A stretch of 42,134 nucleotides of DNA, taken from Sulfolobales archaeon. Its GTDB lineage: Archaea; Thermoproteota; Thermoprotei_A; Sulfolobales; AG1. The notes beneath the pieces are model-generated. The model saw only the letters and a program-made list of their open reading frames with translations, did no database searches and had not been told where the DNA came from. The stretch is taken from positions 1-42,134 of the forward strand of contig JAWAXC010000008.1 in NCBI GenBank assembly GCA_038897115.1, written 5' to 3'. This document shows, one piece after another, positions 8,200 through 17,991 of the stretch. A program made the position numbers and the translations under genes. Position 1 is the first letter of the stretch, and every line of letters begins with the position of its first letter.

Positions 8200-9396
8200 T
8201 TGCCTGCTTCCCAATACCTATACGAGGTATATGTATATGTGAAGTCCATGTTTAGGGAGAGACAGACTCTCTTCTGGACAATAGTTTTCCCCCTGGTCTA
8301 TCTATCCATAATATTTGCTGTGTTCGGAAACCCAGGCGGATCTAATATAAGTTTCTCGGTAGCGATCCAGGATCTCGATAACTCCACACTCTCAAGGATC
8401 TTCATAGATGCTATGAGAGATACGGGAATATACAGGGTTGCCTATGTGAACAGCAGCTTGGAAGATGCTATTAGAAGCGGGAGGTATGATGTGGGAATTG
8501 TTATCCCAAGAGGTTTTGGAGAGAATCTAACCACAGCGAATCAAACGTATATCTCCATAGCATATATTAGCAATCTCCAATCCTCTGAGGCTGCGAGGAG
8601 CTCACTAGAGTCTTTTATAAGCAGGTTTGGATCTATATATGTTGAGAGGATCATCGAGGTAGCAAAGAGCTTCATGCCTAGCGATGCATATAGATACGCG
8701 ATCTTCATAGCAAAACCGATCAACACATCATATATAGAGGTTAGGGGGAGCTATATATCAAGCCCAGGGGGTATCAGGACATACTATATGATTAGCACCA
8801 TAGGATTCATGATCCTATATAGCGGGCTATTCACATCAATAGGCTCTATAGTCGAGGCTAGGAGAAGCGGTGTTCTCCAGCTAATACTCTCAAGCCCCAT
8901 TAAGGGTCATAGGATATTCATGGCAAGGATCTTAGCCGGGCTCGCATCTATATCCATAACATCTATAGCAGTGACACTGCTGGGGATAGCACTAGGGGCG
9001 GATATACATAGGATCCCAGCATATGCATGGACAGCCATAGCTATCCTCCTGCTGATAGGCGCCATAGGAACGATGGGCCTGGGATTCATAATAGCACCGT
9101 TTATTAAAACCCCAGAGGCTGCAACAGCGATCGCAAACATGATAGCGTTCCCCACAATGTTCATAGGAGGAATAGCGATCCCCAAATTCCTACTACCCAG
9201 CAGCCTCCAGATCTTCGCTGACATATACCCACTATCAAGGATAGTGGATAGCGTTAGAAACATAGCAGTATATGAATGGGATCCCATCCAGGCAATCCTA
9301 TATTCAGCCCCCGCAATAATAGCCAGCATAGCAATAATCATAATAGGATGGATCCTATATAGAAGAGCGCTAGAGAAAGCCATTGAAAACCCATAA
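8200..9396 (+). CDS. ABC-2 type exporter, membrane protein
   Basis: This is the membrane partner of the preceding ATPase, about 398 residues from a TTG start. A short cytoplasmic N-terminus (FRERQTLFWTIVFPLVYLSI) leads into helix 1, then an external domain of roughly 150 residues (AIQDLDNSTLSRIFIDAMRD onward). Five more helices follow, including LQLILSSPIKGHRIFMARIL and the GLGFIIAPFIKTPEAA region typical of the ABC-2 family. This NatB/YhgE-like layout belongs to exporters of drugs, ions or lipids. No substrate can be named. Confidence 0.9.
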   Translation: MPASQYLYEVYVYVKSMFRERQTLFWTIVFPLVYLSIIFAVFGNPGGSNISFSVAIQDLDNSTLSRIFIDAMRDTGIYRVAYVNSSLEDAIRSGRYDVGIVIPRGFGENLTTANQTYISIAYISNLQSSEAARSSLESFISRFGSIYVERIIEVAKSFMPSDAYRYAIFIAKPINTSYIEVRGSYISSPGGIRTYYMISTIGFMILYSGLFTSIGSIVEARRSGVLQLILSSPIKGHRIFMARILAGLASISITSIAVTLLGIALGADIHRIPAYAWTAIAILLLIGAIGTMGLGFIIAPFIKTPEAATAIANMIAFPTMFIGGIAIPKFLLPSSLQIFADIYPLSRIVDSVRNIAVYEWDPIQAILYSAPAIIASIAIIIIGWILYRRALEKAIENP

Positions 9397-9652
9397 CACA
9401 GATAGGATCAAACATTATTAGAAAATCAAATCGTTCCCCTACTCCAAAGAGCATATCCCTTGATATAGACCCTTACAACTCCGTTGAAGCTTATCTCATT
9501 GAGTTCCACGTACCGCTTCTAAAAAGCATAGCAAACCTATTAAATTAGATATGGTGGAACCATGTTTCCAGACAATATCTTGGGAGCGCTCACACGGCAC
9601 AGTCACTAAGGATAGGTAGACAGTTAAATCCAATATTAACATTATTGATCAT

Positions 9653-9898
9653 CTATCCCTTATGCTCTTCATCGATGATCTTTGCAAGCTCATATAGATC
9701 TACTTTACCCTCTAAACTCCTCAGCTCACTAAGAATCTTTTCAGCGTTTTCCCGCTCAATATTCTCTAGTTCCTCAAATAACTTTCTCTTCACAAGCTCG
9801 GATATATTGATACCATAGCTCTCAAGCTTTTCCTTCAACCACCTCGGGATCCTAATACTTATAACAACACTCAAAACAAACCCTGTATAGATAACCAT
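9653..9898 (-). CDS. vapB: VapB-family antitoxin, apparently without an intact toxin
   Basis: About 81 residues. After a short leader comes VVISIRIPRWLKEKLESYGI, the ribbon-helix-helix DNA-binding start of archaeal VapB antitoxins, then NISELVKRKLFEELENIERE and a helical toxin-binding tail. VapB normally sits directly before a PIN-domain VapC. The next minus-strand frame (ATG about 9644) begins MLILDLTVYLSL, which resembles the first strand of VapC, but it becomes unrecognisable and stops after about 48 codons. The antitoxin therefore looks orphaned, or paired with a decayed toxin. A start at one of the in-frame GTG codons just before VVISIR is also possible. Confidence 0.75.
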   Translation of the reverse strand: MVIYTGFVLSVVISIRIPRWLKEKLESYGINISELVKRKLFEELENIERENAEKILSELRSLEGKVDLYELAKIIDEEHKG

Positions 9899-9984
9899 GT
9901 ATACGGATTATTTATATCTAAAAACGTCTGATAACGAAGATACTATAAGGAATATAACTTGGGGAAGATATATGGATCATAATA

Positions 9985-10020
9985 GCTGACCTCTCCTCTG
10001 GAGGACGGGGGCTTTCAGTT
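9985..10020 (-). repeat. Solo hairpin of IS200/IS605 end type (copy a)
   Basis: The minus strand reads AACTGAAAG, then a hairpin-forming stretch, then GAGAGGTCAGC. The flanking words are shared with the copy at 26715-26754, and the hairpin class also occurs at 36451-36482 and before tnpB at 41674. In archaeal IS200/IS605 elements such a hairpin followed by GGGGAGGAGGTCAG marks an element end near tnpB. No tnpB or tnpA lies next to it here. Confidence 0.55.
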
Positions 10021-10207
10021 GCAAAAGCCTCGGGATATCGTATCTGGCTTTTTACTTTAAGGGGCAAGATTCCCACAGGGTGAAGCGGAGATCATGTTCT
10101 CTCTAGGTTGTGGATGTTTTTCTAACTCTTAGCGGATGTCTCCATATAAGGGTAGGTTGAAAGGGCGTATATATTATCTCAAGACCTCTATGGAATGGGG
10201 GTGTGGG

Positions 10208-11299
10208 TTGAAGATAAAAGATATAAAGGTGGAGATTTTCTCCCATAAAGTCGATCTAGCAGATTTTGGAGGGGGAAGAGATCTCGCAGTGGTGAGGGTT
10301 ATAACGGATGATGGGGTGGAGGGTATCAGCTATGTTCCAGGTTTCTCGCATATTCCAACCCCCCTTTCAAGGGCCTTCAAGGAGATTGTGGAGGGTGTTA
10401 TTAGGGAGAACATAGTGGGGCTGGACCCCACATCTATTGAGGCGATTTGGAACAGGTTATTCCACAGACTCACTAGATGGGGTAGGCGGGGCATAGTTAT
10501 ACAGGCTATATCAGGCATCGATATGGCTCTCTGGGATATACTCGGCAAGATCTCGGGTCTTCCTCTCTGGAGACTCTTGGGAGGCTATAGAGAGGATGTG
10601 CCGGCATATGCTAATGTTGCACACCACCTACCTCCAAGGGAGCTTGCTAAGAAGGCTATTGAGTATTATGAGAAGGGTTTTAGAGCTTTCAAGATAAGGG
10701 GGGCTAGGACTGAGGTTCCATTTGAGGAGGCCACAGAGAGGATCAGGGCTATTAGGGATGCTCTTGGATATGATGTTAAGCTAATGGTTGATATGAACGG
10801 ATCTCTGGATACACATCAAGCCATAGAGTATCTGAGGAAATGGGAGAGATATGATCTCTATTGGATCGAAGAACCCCTACACCCAGATAACCTAGAGGGA
10901 TATAAGAGGATTAAGAAATACTCTAACACCATGATCGCTGCTGGTGAGCAACACTCAACAGTACATGACTTCAGAGTCCTCGTAGAGGATGAGCTTGTCG
11001 ACGTAGTGCAGCCTGATGCCTCCTGGTGTGGTGGGATAAGCGAGTGGCTCAAGATCTGGTCCATAGCAACAGCATATGGAGTACCAGTCGCACCCCACGC
11101 ACTACACCCCATACATGCTCACCTAGTGGCTGCCAAGCCGAACACCATGTGGGTGGAGTACTTCTACCCCGATAACCCCCTCTACTCGCTGGTGTATGAG
11201 GTGTTTGAAGAGCCCAGAGAATCTCTATATGCTGAGAAAGGATCTCTGAAAGCCCCTAAGAGCCCGGGTCTAGGGCTTAAGCTGAAGAAAGCTTCATGA
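10208..11299 (+). CDS. Enolase-superfamily (mandelate racemase/muconate lactonizing type) sugar- or organic-acid dehydratase
   Basis: About 363 residues from TTG 10208 (KIKDIKVEIFSHK); an ATG at 10136 would add 24 residues with no family similarity. The barrel carries FRAFKIRG at the first catalytic strand, metal ligands in MVDMNGSLDTH, YWIEEPL and MIAAGEQH, and a distal histidine in APHALHPIHAHLVAA. The WIEEPLxPDN and AGEQ words recall the galactonate/gluconate dehydratase-like branch. The usual K-x-K reads K-I-R here, so the exact chemistry is uncertain. It would remove water from, or epimerise, a carboxylic acid next to the carboxyl group. It converges on the ABC importer genes and may work with PrpD/PrpF nearby. 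Confidence 0.85.
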   Translation: MKIKDIKVEIFSHKVDLADFGGGRDLAVVRVITDDGVEGISYVPGFSHIPTPLSRAFKEIVEGVIRENIVGLDPTSIEAIWNRLFHRLTRWGRRGIVIQAISGIDMALWDILGKISGLPLWRLLGGYREDVPAYANVAHHLPPRELAKKAIEYYEKGFRAFKIRGARTEVPFEEATERIRAIRDALGYDVKLMVDMNGSLDTHQAIEYLRKWERYDLYWIEEPLHPDNLEGYKRIKKYSNTMIAAGEQHSTVHDFRVLVEDELVDVVQPDASWCGGISEWLKIWSIATAYGVPVAPHALHPIHAHLVAAKPNTMWVEYFYPDNPLYSLVYEVFEEPRESLYAEKGSLKAPKSPGLGLKLKKAS

Positions 11300-11351
11300 T
11301 CTCCCCTTCCTTGCTTAACAATATAAATGATCTTTAATGATATGATTACAG

Positions 11352-12410
11352 CTAGATATATATGTTGGAAGCTATACACCTCTCGATCCTAGCCTTAACC
11401 CTTTTCTGACTAAGATCTCTATCCATATATATTCTAATCATTTTACCGCCTAGCTCTGCCACAGCCTCGTAGTACTCGCCTGAGAATGTTGTGCTTATAA
11501 TATTAACTTCGAGATCCCCATCACCAATAGCCACATCCCTGGGCGAGAAGTATATAAGAGCATCGGATCCCTCCTTTAGATCACCCCTAGCTGTGCACTT
11601 AATAGTAGCACCCCCTATATCAACCTCTACAGAGTCTCTATATACCCTGACTACTCTACCCCTTACAATGTTAAATCTTAGTAGGCTAGCTAGCACAGGA
11701 TCATCAACAGATCTATATATCTCGCTTGGTGTCCCAACCTTTCTGAAGAGACCATCAGATATAAGGGCGATCCTGTCTCCGAGGGCAAATGCCTCCCTTA
11801 TATCGTGTGTAACATATATCGAGGTGATTCTAAGGCTCTTTATAGTCTCTCTAAGCCATATCCTAGCCTCATCTCTAAGGGCTGCATCTAGATTAGATAT
11901 GGGCTCGTCCAGGAGCAGTAGAGAGGGCTCTAACACTATGGCCCTTGCAAGTGCTACCCTCTGCTGCTGCCCACCAGAGAGCTGCCATGGGTATCTATCT
12001 AGCAGATGATCTATCTTTAGAGACTCGGCAACAGATTTAACTCTCCTCGCTATCTCTTCCCTAGGCATCTTCTTGATCTTGAGGCCAAAAGCTATGTTAT
12101 CCCAAACCTTCATATGAGGCCATAGACCCCATGTCTGGGGCACATATCCTACAGATCTCTTTTCCGGGGGTAGGTTGATTCCCTTTGAATAGCTGAAGAC
12201 CTCCTTACCACCTATAACTATCTCCCCCTTATCAGGGGTTTCAAGACCTGCTATGCATCTCAGAAAGGTTGTTTTACCACTGCCTGATGGGCCTATCACC
12301 ACGAAGATCTCTCCCTTCTCAATACCCAGAGATCTACCCTCCATATTGAGGGCCACAACAGAGCCAAACTTCTTCACAAGGTCTGAGACATAGAGGATGC
12401 TCATATACAT
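11352..12410 (-). CDS. ABC importer ATP-binding protein (Fe3+/polyamine/thiamine family, FbpC/PotA-like)
   Basis: This is the ATPase of the importer encoded by the next two genes upstream. Walker A is GPSGSGKTT, then the Q-loop region VGYVPQTWGLWPHMKVWDNI, signature [14 protein letters not shown], Walker B LLLLDEPISNLD and H-loop YVTHDIREA. A C-terminal TOBE-like beta domain (residues about 240-350) is typical of the iron/polyamine group. The start ATG 12410 shares bases with the permease stop (TGATG), so translation is coupled; a second in-frame ATG at 12404 is equally possible. Ferric iron is the default annotation, but related crenarchaeal systems may carry organic ligands. Confidence 0.92.
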   Translation of the reverse strand: MYMSILYVSDLVKKFGSVVALNMEGRSLGIEKGEIFVVIGPSGSGKTTFLRCIAGLETPDKGEIVIGGKEVFSYSKGINLPPEKRSVGYVPQTWGLWPHMKVWDNIAFGLKIKKMPREEIARRVKSVAESLKIDHLLDRYPWQLSGGQQQRVALARAIVLEPSLLLLDEPISNLDAALRDEARIWLRETIKSLRITSIYVTHDIREAFALGDRIALISDGLFRKVGTPSEIYRSVDDPVLASLLRFNIVRGRVVRVYRDSVEVDIGGATIKCTARGDLKEGSDALIYFSPRDVAIGDGDLEVNIISTTFSGEYYEAVAELGGKMIRIYMDRDLSQKRVKARIERCIASNIYI

Positions 12411-14044
12411 CACCCATAGGGCTTCCAACCCAGCCTAAATATAGCTATGGTCATAGCCAGTATAATTATAACCAACATCGATGAGAGCGCAGATACAACA
12501 CCTATCTCTCCAGAGCCATATGACATTATAAGAAACGCTCCGACAACCATTGTCTGGGGTAGAACTAGTAGAGTGGCTATCGCATAATCACGAATAGAAT
12601 ATATGAACATAACCAGCCAAGAGATCAGAACAGCCCTTTTAACCAATGGCAATACAACCTTCCTAAGGGTTATAGACGCGCTGGCCCCGTGAACCCTTGC
12701 AACCTCCTCCAGCTCGGGGGAGAGCTGGCCTAGGCTTGATACCAGCACCCTTGTACCCATGATAGACCATGCAGTAACATGGGCTATCGCTATCCCTAGG
12801 GGGGTATATAGAATTGGCCTGAGGGGTGTGAAGAGATATATCCACAGAAATGCTAGGCCCATCACAATACCCGGCATAGCTCTGGGAAGCGTTGAAACCA
12901 CATCGAATAACCTACTCTCAAAAACATTTCTACTCCTCATGATAGAGAGTGAGAAGCCTATACATGCTAGAGTGCCTAGAGAGGCTGCTATTAGCGCTAT
13001 CTCTAGCGTATTCATAATTATCCCTCTATGATATTCAGAGGATAGAATTGTTATATAGTAGTCAAGCGAGAAACCTCCTTTACCACCATAGAGAGGATTA
13101 AGCGATCTCATTATTAGAGAGGCTAGTGGTATGAGCACAGCGAATACGAGATATAATAGCAGAGCAGCTGTGGCAACTCCTCTCCACACCGGTGAAACAG
13201 CTATTTTGGCGATGCTCCTGACCCTAGATCCTAGAACAGCATATCTTCTTGAAAGCCTCATAGCTAGGTATCTCTGAAGGAATAGAAGAGATAATGCCAT
13301 GTAGATGAGTATTGATGCTGCTACAGCCTCTTTAGGATAGTTAGGGGTTATGCTGAGAACCTGTTGCTGATATATATAGGTGGTCAGCACAAGCCCCCCA
13401 ACCGATGTATAGAATAAAAGTGGGATGCCAAATTGCTCCATCCCCAATATAAAGAGTAGAATTGCTGAAAACACTATAGAGGGCCTTATCAATGGCATCA
13501 CCACCCTCGTGATCACTAGCAGCGCTCTCGCCCCATGAGACCTGGCCACCTCTTCATAGGAGGAATCTATCCCCAGAATCGATGTTGATATGATTACATA
13601 TGCATTGGGCACATGGATCAATGCTGATATAATTCCACTAGGGATCAAGCCATATATATCTCCCCACAGATTTGGAAACACACCAGCAGGCCCATATGAA
13701 TATAGCCATGCAAAGCCCCAGATAATGGGTGAGATGAACATGGGGATTATCAGCATGGGCTCTATAACCCTAGCCCCATATACCCCTATCTTGTGGATAG
13801 CTATAGCTGCGAACAAAGCTATTGGAAGCGCTAGTACTGTGAGCGCTGCTATAGCGAGCGAACCTATCAAAGCTCTATAGAAATCATGATCTCTGAGGGT
13901 AGATAGATAGCTATCTATCGTTACATGGAGACCCTTTTCATAAAAGGCTGCTCCTAGAAAGGATTGATAGACAATTATACCCATAGCCAGCACAGCTATT
14001 GCGGCGAAAAAAATAGATACTATTTTGAAGATCTGGTTTATCAA
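12410..14044 (-). CDS. ABC importer permease, fused two-domain (FbpB-like)
   Basis: About 544 residues with roughly twelve membrane segments forming two tandem permease domains. Each carries an EAA loop: YEEVARSHGARALLVITRVVMPLI in the first half and LEEVARVHGASASITLRKVVLPL in the second. The fused layout is typical of the Fe3+/thiamine/2-aminoethylphosphonate importer family, where one polypeptide provides both halves. It lies between the binding protein (stop 14046, one base away) and the ATPase (overlapping start), giving the order SBP-permease-ATPase on the minus strand. Confidence 0.93.
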   Translation of the reverse strand: MINQIFKIVSIFFAAIAVLAMGIIVYQSFLGAAFYEKGLHVTIDSYLSTLRDHDFYRALIGSLAIAALTVLALPIALFAAIAIHKIGVYGARVIEPMLIIPMFISPIIWGFAWLYSYGPAGVFPNLWGDIYGLIPSGIISALIHVPNAYVIISTSILGIDSSYEEVARSHGARALLVITRVVMPLIRPSIVFSAILLFILGMEQFGIPLLFYTSVGGLVLTTYIYQQQVLSITPNYPKEAVAASILIYMALSLLFLQRYLAMRLSRRYAVLGSRVRSIAKIAVSPVWRGVATAALLLYLVFAVLIPLASLIMRSLNPLYGGKGGFSLDYYITILSSEYHRGIIMNTLEIALIAASLGTLACIGFSLSIMRSRNVFESRLFDVVSTLPRAMPGIVMGLAFLWIYLFTPLRPILYTPLGIAIAHVTAWSIMGTRVLVSSLGQLSPELEEVARVHGASASITLRKVVLPLVKRAVLISWLVMFIYSIRDYAIATLLVLPQTMVVGAFLIMSYGSGEIGVVSALSSMLVIIILAMTIAIFRLGWKPYG

Positions 14045-14045
14045 C

Positions 14046-15302
14046 CTATCCTATCCCCAACCACTTCTTCCACATCGATATAAAGCTATTCCTAACATCG
14101 GGTTTTAACAGCTCGTCAATAATGCCATCGCCAAACCTAACTATCATTGGTTTCCTAACGTTTGCCTGGATATATTTGAGGGATAGCTGTGGGTAGAACG
14201 GATTATCTCCCATAACAATTACATTTGATGTTTGGGCCAACGCTTTCTGCCCCTCGTCGGAGAAGACGAATTCCATGAAGAGCTTAGCTGCATTGGGATT
14301 CCTAGCCTCCTTAGTTATGAACATTGTTATAGGCATGAGAACTACTATATCTGTGGGGATAAACACGCCTACCCTCGGATCATTTACGGCTTCTCTAAAC
14401 GCGTAGTTGGCGAAGAGGCTTGTAGATATCACAGCCTGCCCGGTCTTGATCATCTCGATCTGAGGCCCTGTTGCTGTATGCATAACAACGCCGATGGAGC
14501 CAGCGGCTGTGAAGATCTTCTGTATCAGGTCGGGTTCTCCCTTATACAGGTAGTAGGTGAATGTTAAGGCAAAAGCGCTCCCCTCAATATTAAACGTTGC
14601 CACACTCCTTGGAGGGAAGAGATCCTTCCTCTCTGTTAGCAGTTTAAGTATATCCGAGTAGGACTTAGGCGCCAAGTCTTTTGGAACCTTTTGAGTGCTA
14701 TATATAGGGGCTACCAAGCCGAAGAACGGTATATATACTAGATCTCTGTATTTAGCTGCCTCAGGTATCCTATCATATATAGTCAATCTATACGGCTGAG
14801 CACTACCATTTTGGATAAGCAGATACTGTAGATCAGCTCCTGAGGACCACAGAATATCAGCTGTAGGAGCACCCGCAGCCCTCTCGCTAACATATCTATT
14901 ATAGAGCTGTACCGAGTTAAGCTCTACATATTGAAGATCTATAAAGGGATACTTAGCCTTAAAAGCATTTAGAAGAGGCTCTGCACTCGGCCTATCAACA
15001 GTGCTATATATTATGAGCTTGCCCTCTTTTCTAGCAGCCTCAACTATAGGTGCTAGGAGCTGCTCGGGAGTAGGTGTCTGAGTAGCTGTTGCTATGGGTG
15101 TCTGGGGCGGTGTTGTTGCAGGCTGTTGGATCGTTGTTACATATGTTTGTGTAAACACCTGGGTAGCTGTTCTCCATATTGTTAGCGTCTGCTGTGTAGC
15201 TCCAGGCGCATAGGACTGACCGGCTAGGAAGCCTGCTACCGCTGCAACAACGATCGCTATGATCATTATAACGTATAGCATTCTACTAGATTTAATAGCC
15301 AT
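14046..15302 (-). CDS. ABC importer substrate-binding protein (family 1, FbpA-like), copy 1
   Basis: About 418 residues. An N-terminal membrane anchor (MLYVIMIIAIVVAAVAGFLAG) is followed by a Thr/Pro/Gln linker and then the binding fold from AARKEGKLIIYSTVDRPSA. Further motifs are ADILWSSGADLQYLLIQNG and FVFSDEGQKALA. This is the extracellular solute-binding family 1 group that includes ferric-binding proteins. A paralogue at 18406-19644 shares long identical stretches. It is the first gene of the importer operon. The ligand is not determined; the PrpD/PrpF neighbours make a carboxylate or metal-carboxylate ligand worth testing. Confidence 0.9.
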   Translation of the reverse strand: MAIKSSRMLYVIMIIAIVVAAVAGFLAGQSYAPGATQQTLTIWRTATQVFTQTYVTTIQQPATTPPQTPIATATQTPTPEQLLAPIVEAARKEGKLIIYSTVDRPSAEPLLNAFKAKYPFIDLQYVELNSVQLYNRYVSERAAGAPTADILWSSGADLQYLLIQNGSAQPYRLTIYDRIPEAAKYRDLVYIPFFGLVAPIYSTQKVPKDLAPKSYSDILKLLTERKDLFPPRSVATFNIEGSAFALTFTYYLYKGEPDLIQKIFTAAGSIGVVMHTATGPQIEMIKTGQAVISTSLFANYAFREAVNDPRVGVFIPTDIVVLMPITMFITKEARNPNAAKLFMEFVFSDEGQKALAQTSNVIVMGDNPFYPQLSLKYIQANVRKPMIVRFGDGIIDELLKPDVRNSFISMWKKWLGIG

Positions 15303-15410
15303 ATCTGACCCTCATTAATCAGTTAATTAGCTGGATATATATTATTGTATGTTATAGCCCTTTTAGTTTTTAGGATTAGATGTGTTTTAGATTTGGTAAA
15401 AACATGGTTT

Positions 15411-16814
15411 TTAATAAAGCATATTAGCTATATATCTAATACTATGTCTCTCAATGCTCTTAATAGCATCCACAAAGTCTCTGCCTATGTGGGCGAACTT
15501 TGTATTTGCTATGTTTTCATAGAACTTCTTCTCCTCATCACCCCATGTGAAGGGGTTCTTAGGAGATCCTCTGTGGTTTATAACCTCCTCTTCATATGCC
15601 CTCCCATCGGTTGTTAGCAGCTTAGCCCTAGCCGGTATAACTGCTTCTCGAGCTAGTCTATCGTATTCAGGGTCATGGATACATTTGACCTTGCCTGTAT
15701 ATTTGAGGAGCTCTTCATCCCCAATATTCTCCCAGGTGAAGTCTCTAAGCCCCACCCAGCCCTTTTTAATAGCGATTATGGCTAGAAATGGCACGCTGAA
15801 CTTGGCTTCATAGGGGTTTCTAGGTCTTATTCTTTTCTCCCATGGCTCACATACAAGATCTATAGCTGTTTTTGGTAAATAGAATATCAGCTCCTTTATA
15901 TCTGATAACCCTACACCATATTTCTCCCTCAACATGATAGCAGTGTCGATCGGGGCTACGGCGGCATGTCCAACCGGGTATGGCTTTATAGCTATGTTGA
16001 GAGTCTCCCACCTAACCCCTAGATCCTCTACTACTCTACCGAAAACAGGCTCCTCCCCCCAGAGATATGATCTGAAGAAGCCCCATTCACCCTCTAAAAC
16101 CATTTTAGGGCCCTCAACACCATTCATAGCCAATAGAGATGCTAGGATCCCGTTATGCGATGCTATAGCTGGGTGGAGGGGTTTTAACCAGATACCCTCT
16201 CTATGTCCCTGCATAATCCCAGATGCCATGCTACCGGCAATCCCAAGGGCGTTTAAGATCTTCGAGGGATCTAGGTTTAAGATCTTTGATGAGGCAGCCA
16301 CAGCTCCAAATACACCGACTACCGATGTTGGGTGAAAGCCTCTCTCATGGAGCTTTCTACCTGCTGCGAGCGCTATTCTAATGCTAACCTCATAAGAAGC
16401 TACAACAGCCTCGACAAACCTTTTACCATCTATATCCATCGCCTCTCCCATAGCAAGGGCTGTGGGGATAGCGACACAGCTTGGATGTATTATAGGCTCT
16501 AAATGCGTATCATCATAGTCAGCGCTATGGGCCATAGAGGCATTCGCTATCACAGCGCTGGCTGCAGCAACTCTAAAGCCATGACCTATAACCACGCTTT
16601 CCTCAGATCCCCCTAGAGCCCTTACCATATTAACAACTTTTTTAACGTTCTCATCACTATGCATCGCCATCATTATACCCATGAGATCTAGAATATGTAT
16701 CTTCGCCTTCTCTATGACGCTAGAGGGTATATCGCTATAGCTTAGATTATATATGAATTCTGAGATCACCTGAGCCAATGACCTCCTCTCCAATTTAGAC
16801 ACCCTATGCAACAT
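15411..16814 (-). CDS. prpD: MmgE/PrpD family protein (2-methylcitrate dehydratase or cis-aconitate decarboxylase-like)
   Basis: From ATG 16814 (MLHRVSKLERRSLAQVISEF) it has about 467 residues, the normal family length. A much longer open frame continues antisense through the PrpF gene and is not a credible N-terminus. Family features seen are FIYNLSYSDIPSSVIEKAKI, HILDLMGIMMA, the SADYDDTH motif and HPSCVAIPTALAMGEAM, then IKPYPVGHAAVAPID and NPYEAKFSVPFLAI. Known members dehydrate 2-methylcitrate, decarboxylate cis-aconitate or lyse iminodisuccinate. It is divergent from PrpF with a 52-base gap that must hold both promoters. Confidence 0.9.
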   Translation of the reverse strand: MLHRVSKLERRSLAQVISEFIYNLSYSDIPSSVIEKAKIHILDLMGIMMAMHSDENVKKVVNMVRALGGSEESVVIGHGFRVAAASAVIANASMAHSADYDDTHLEPIIHPSCVAIPTALAMGEAMDIDGKRFVEAVVASYEVSIRIALAAGRKLHERGFHPTSVVGVFGAVAASSKILNLDPSKILNALGIAGSMASGIMQGHREGIWLKPLHPAIASHNGILASLLAMNGVEGPKMVLEGEWGFFRSYLWGEEPVFGRVVEDLGVRWETLNIAIKPYPVGHAAVAPIDTAIMLREKYGVGLSDIKELIFYLPKTAIDLVCEPWEKRIRPRNPYEAKFSVPFLAIIAIKKGWVGLRDFTWENIGDEELLKYTGKVKCIHDPEYDRLAREAVIPARAKLLTTDGRAYEEEVINHRGSPKNPFTWGDEEKKFYENIANTKFAHIGRDFVDAIKSIERHSIRYIANMLY

Positions 16815-16866
16815 GCAATACAAGACCCTTATATATCGATTATGGTTTAGAGTAATGGGTGAGGTT

Positions 16867-17991
16867 ATGCCGTTAAAAGGTATACCCTGTGTTATCATGA
16901 GGGGCGGGACTAGTAAGGGGCTTTTCTTCAAGAGAGAGGATCTTCCAGCTGATGAGAAGAAGCGGGATGAAATCATAATGAAGATCTTTGGTAGTGGAGA
17001 TCCTATGCAGATAGATGGGCTAGGAGGATCCCACACCCATACGAGCAAGGTGATGATTGTTTGGAGAAGCAACATACCTGGAGTCGATGTTGAATATCTA
17101 TTCGGCCAAGTTGGTATAGAGAGGAGGTTTATAGATTGGAGTGGGAATTGTGGAAATCTGACATCTGCGGTAGCACCGTTCTCAATAGATGAGGGCTTGG
17201 TCAAAGCAACGGGTTCTAAAACCCTGGTGAGGATGTATAATGTAAATACCGGGAAGAGGATTGACGCTATAGTCCCAACCAAGGATGGGATGACCGATTA
17301 TGAGGGGGATTATATGATCGATGGTGTTCCAAACCCAGGGTCTAGAATAGATGTAATATGGCATGAGCCAGGGGGCTCACATACAGGGAAGCTCCTGCCA
17401 ACAGGCAACCCTGTTGATAAGATAGTAGTTGGTGGGAGAACATATGAGGTCTCTATAGTTGATGCAGGTAATCCAGCTGTCTTTATAAGGGCTAGAGACC
17501 TCGGTCTCACAGGGGCCGAGATGCCTGGCGATATAAGCAGAGAGACTCTAGATAGGCTAGAGGCTATAAGATCTAAGGCTGCGGAGATCATAGGGCTAGT
17601 AGATAGAGCAGAGGATGCAACCATAAAGAGCCCCCACTTCCCATTCATAGCAATTATAGGTGAGAAGAAAGACTACAGAGCAGCCGATGGAAGGATCATA
17701 TCCAAAGAAAAATATACAGTCCTTGCAAGGCTATTCTCAATGCAGAAGATGCACCACGCATACCCAGTAACAGGGGCTATATGTACAGCAGCCGCAGCCA
17801 AAATCCCCGGGACAATCGTTAACCAGCTCTCCGAGGATAGAGGAGATATTGTGATAATAGGCCATCCCAAGGGAATCATAGATCTTAAGGTAGATGCAAG
17901 GCCCTCGGGGGAGAGTGTCCACATAAACAGCGTCACAGTAGGGAGAACAGCCAGAAGACTCATGGCCGGCATAGCATATTACATAGAATAA
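16867..17991 (+). CDS. prpF: PrpF family isomerase (2-methylaconitate/oxalomesaconate isomerase-like)
   Basis: About 374 residues from ATG 16867, preceded by GGGTGAGG; an ATG at 16813 would add 18 residues overlapping the prpD start. The signature VIMRGGTSKGLFFKREDLP opens the protein, then GLGGSHTHTSKV and WSGNCGNLTSAVAPFSIDEG, all typical of PrpF (PF04303, diaminopimelate-epimerase fold). Family members isomerise trans-aconitate or 2-methylaconitate, or tautomerise 4-oxalomesaconate. With the divergent PrpD it suggests handling of an unsaturated tricarboxylate. No citrate synthase or lyase gene lies nearby, so a complete methylcitrate cycle is not shown here. Confidence 0.92.
   Translation: MPLKGIPCVIMRGGTSKGLFFKREDLPADEKKRDEIIMKIFGSGDPMQIDGLGGSHTHTSKVMIVWRSNIPGVDVEYLFGQVGIERRFIDWSGNCGNLTSAVAPFSIDEGLVKATGSKTLVRMYNVNTGKRIDAIVPTKDGMTDYEGDYMIDGVPNPGSRIDVIWHEPGGSHTGKLLPTGNPVDKIVVGGRTYEVSIVDAGNPAVFIRARDLGLTGAEMPGDISRETLDRLEAIRSKAAEIIGLVDRAEDATIKSPHFPFIAIIGEKKDYRAADGRIISKEKYTVLARLFSMQKMHHAYPVTGAICTAAAAKIPGTIVNQLSEDRGDIVIIGHPKGIIDLKVDARPSGESVHINSVTVGRTARRLMAGIAYYIE

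Noticed and set aside
16815-17282. Long N-terminal extension of the PrpD frame on the minus strand
   Set aside because: It lies antisense to the conserved PrpF coding sequence and has no PrpD similarity; ATG 16814 gives a standard-length protein.
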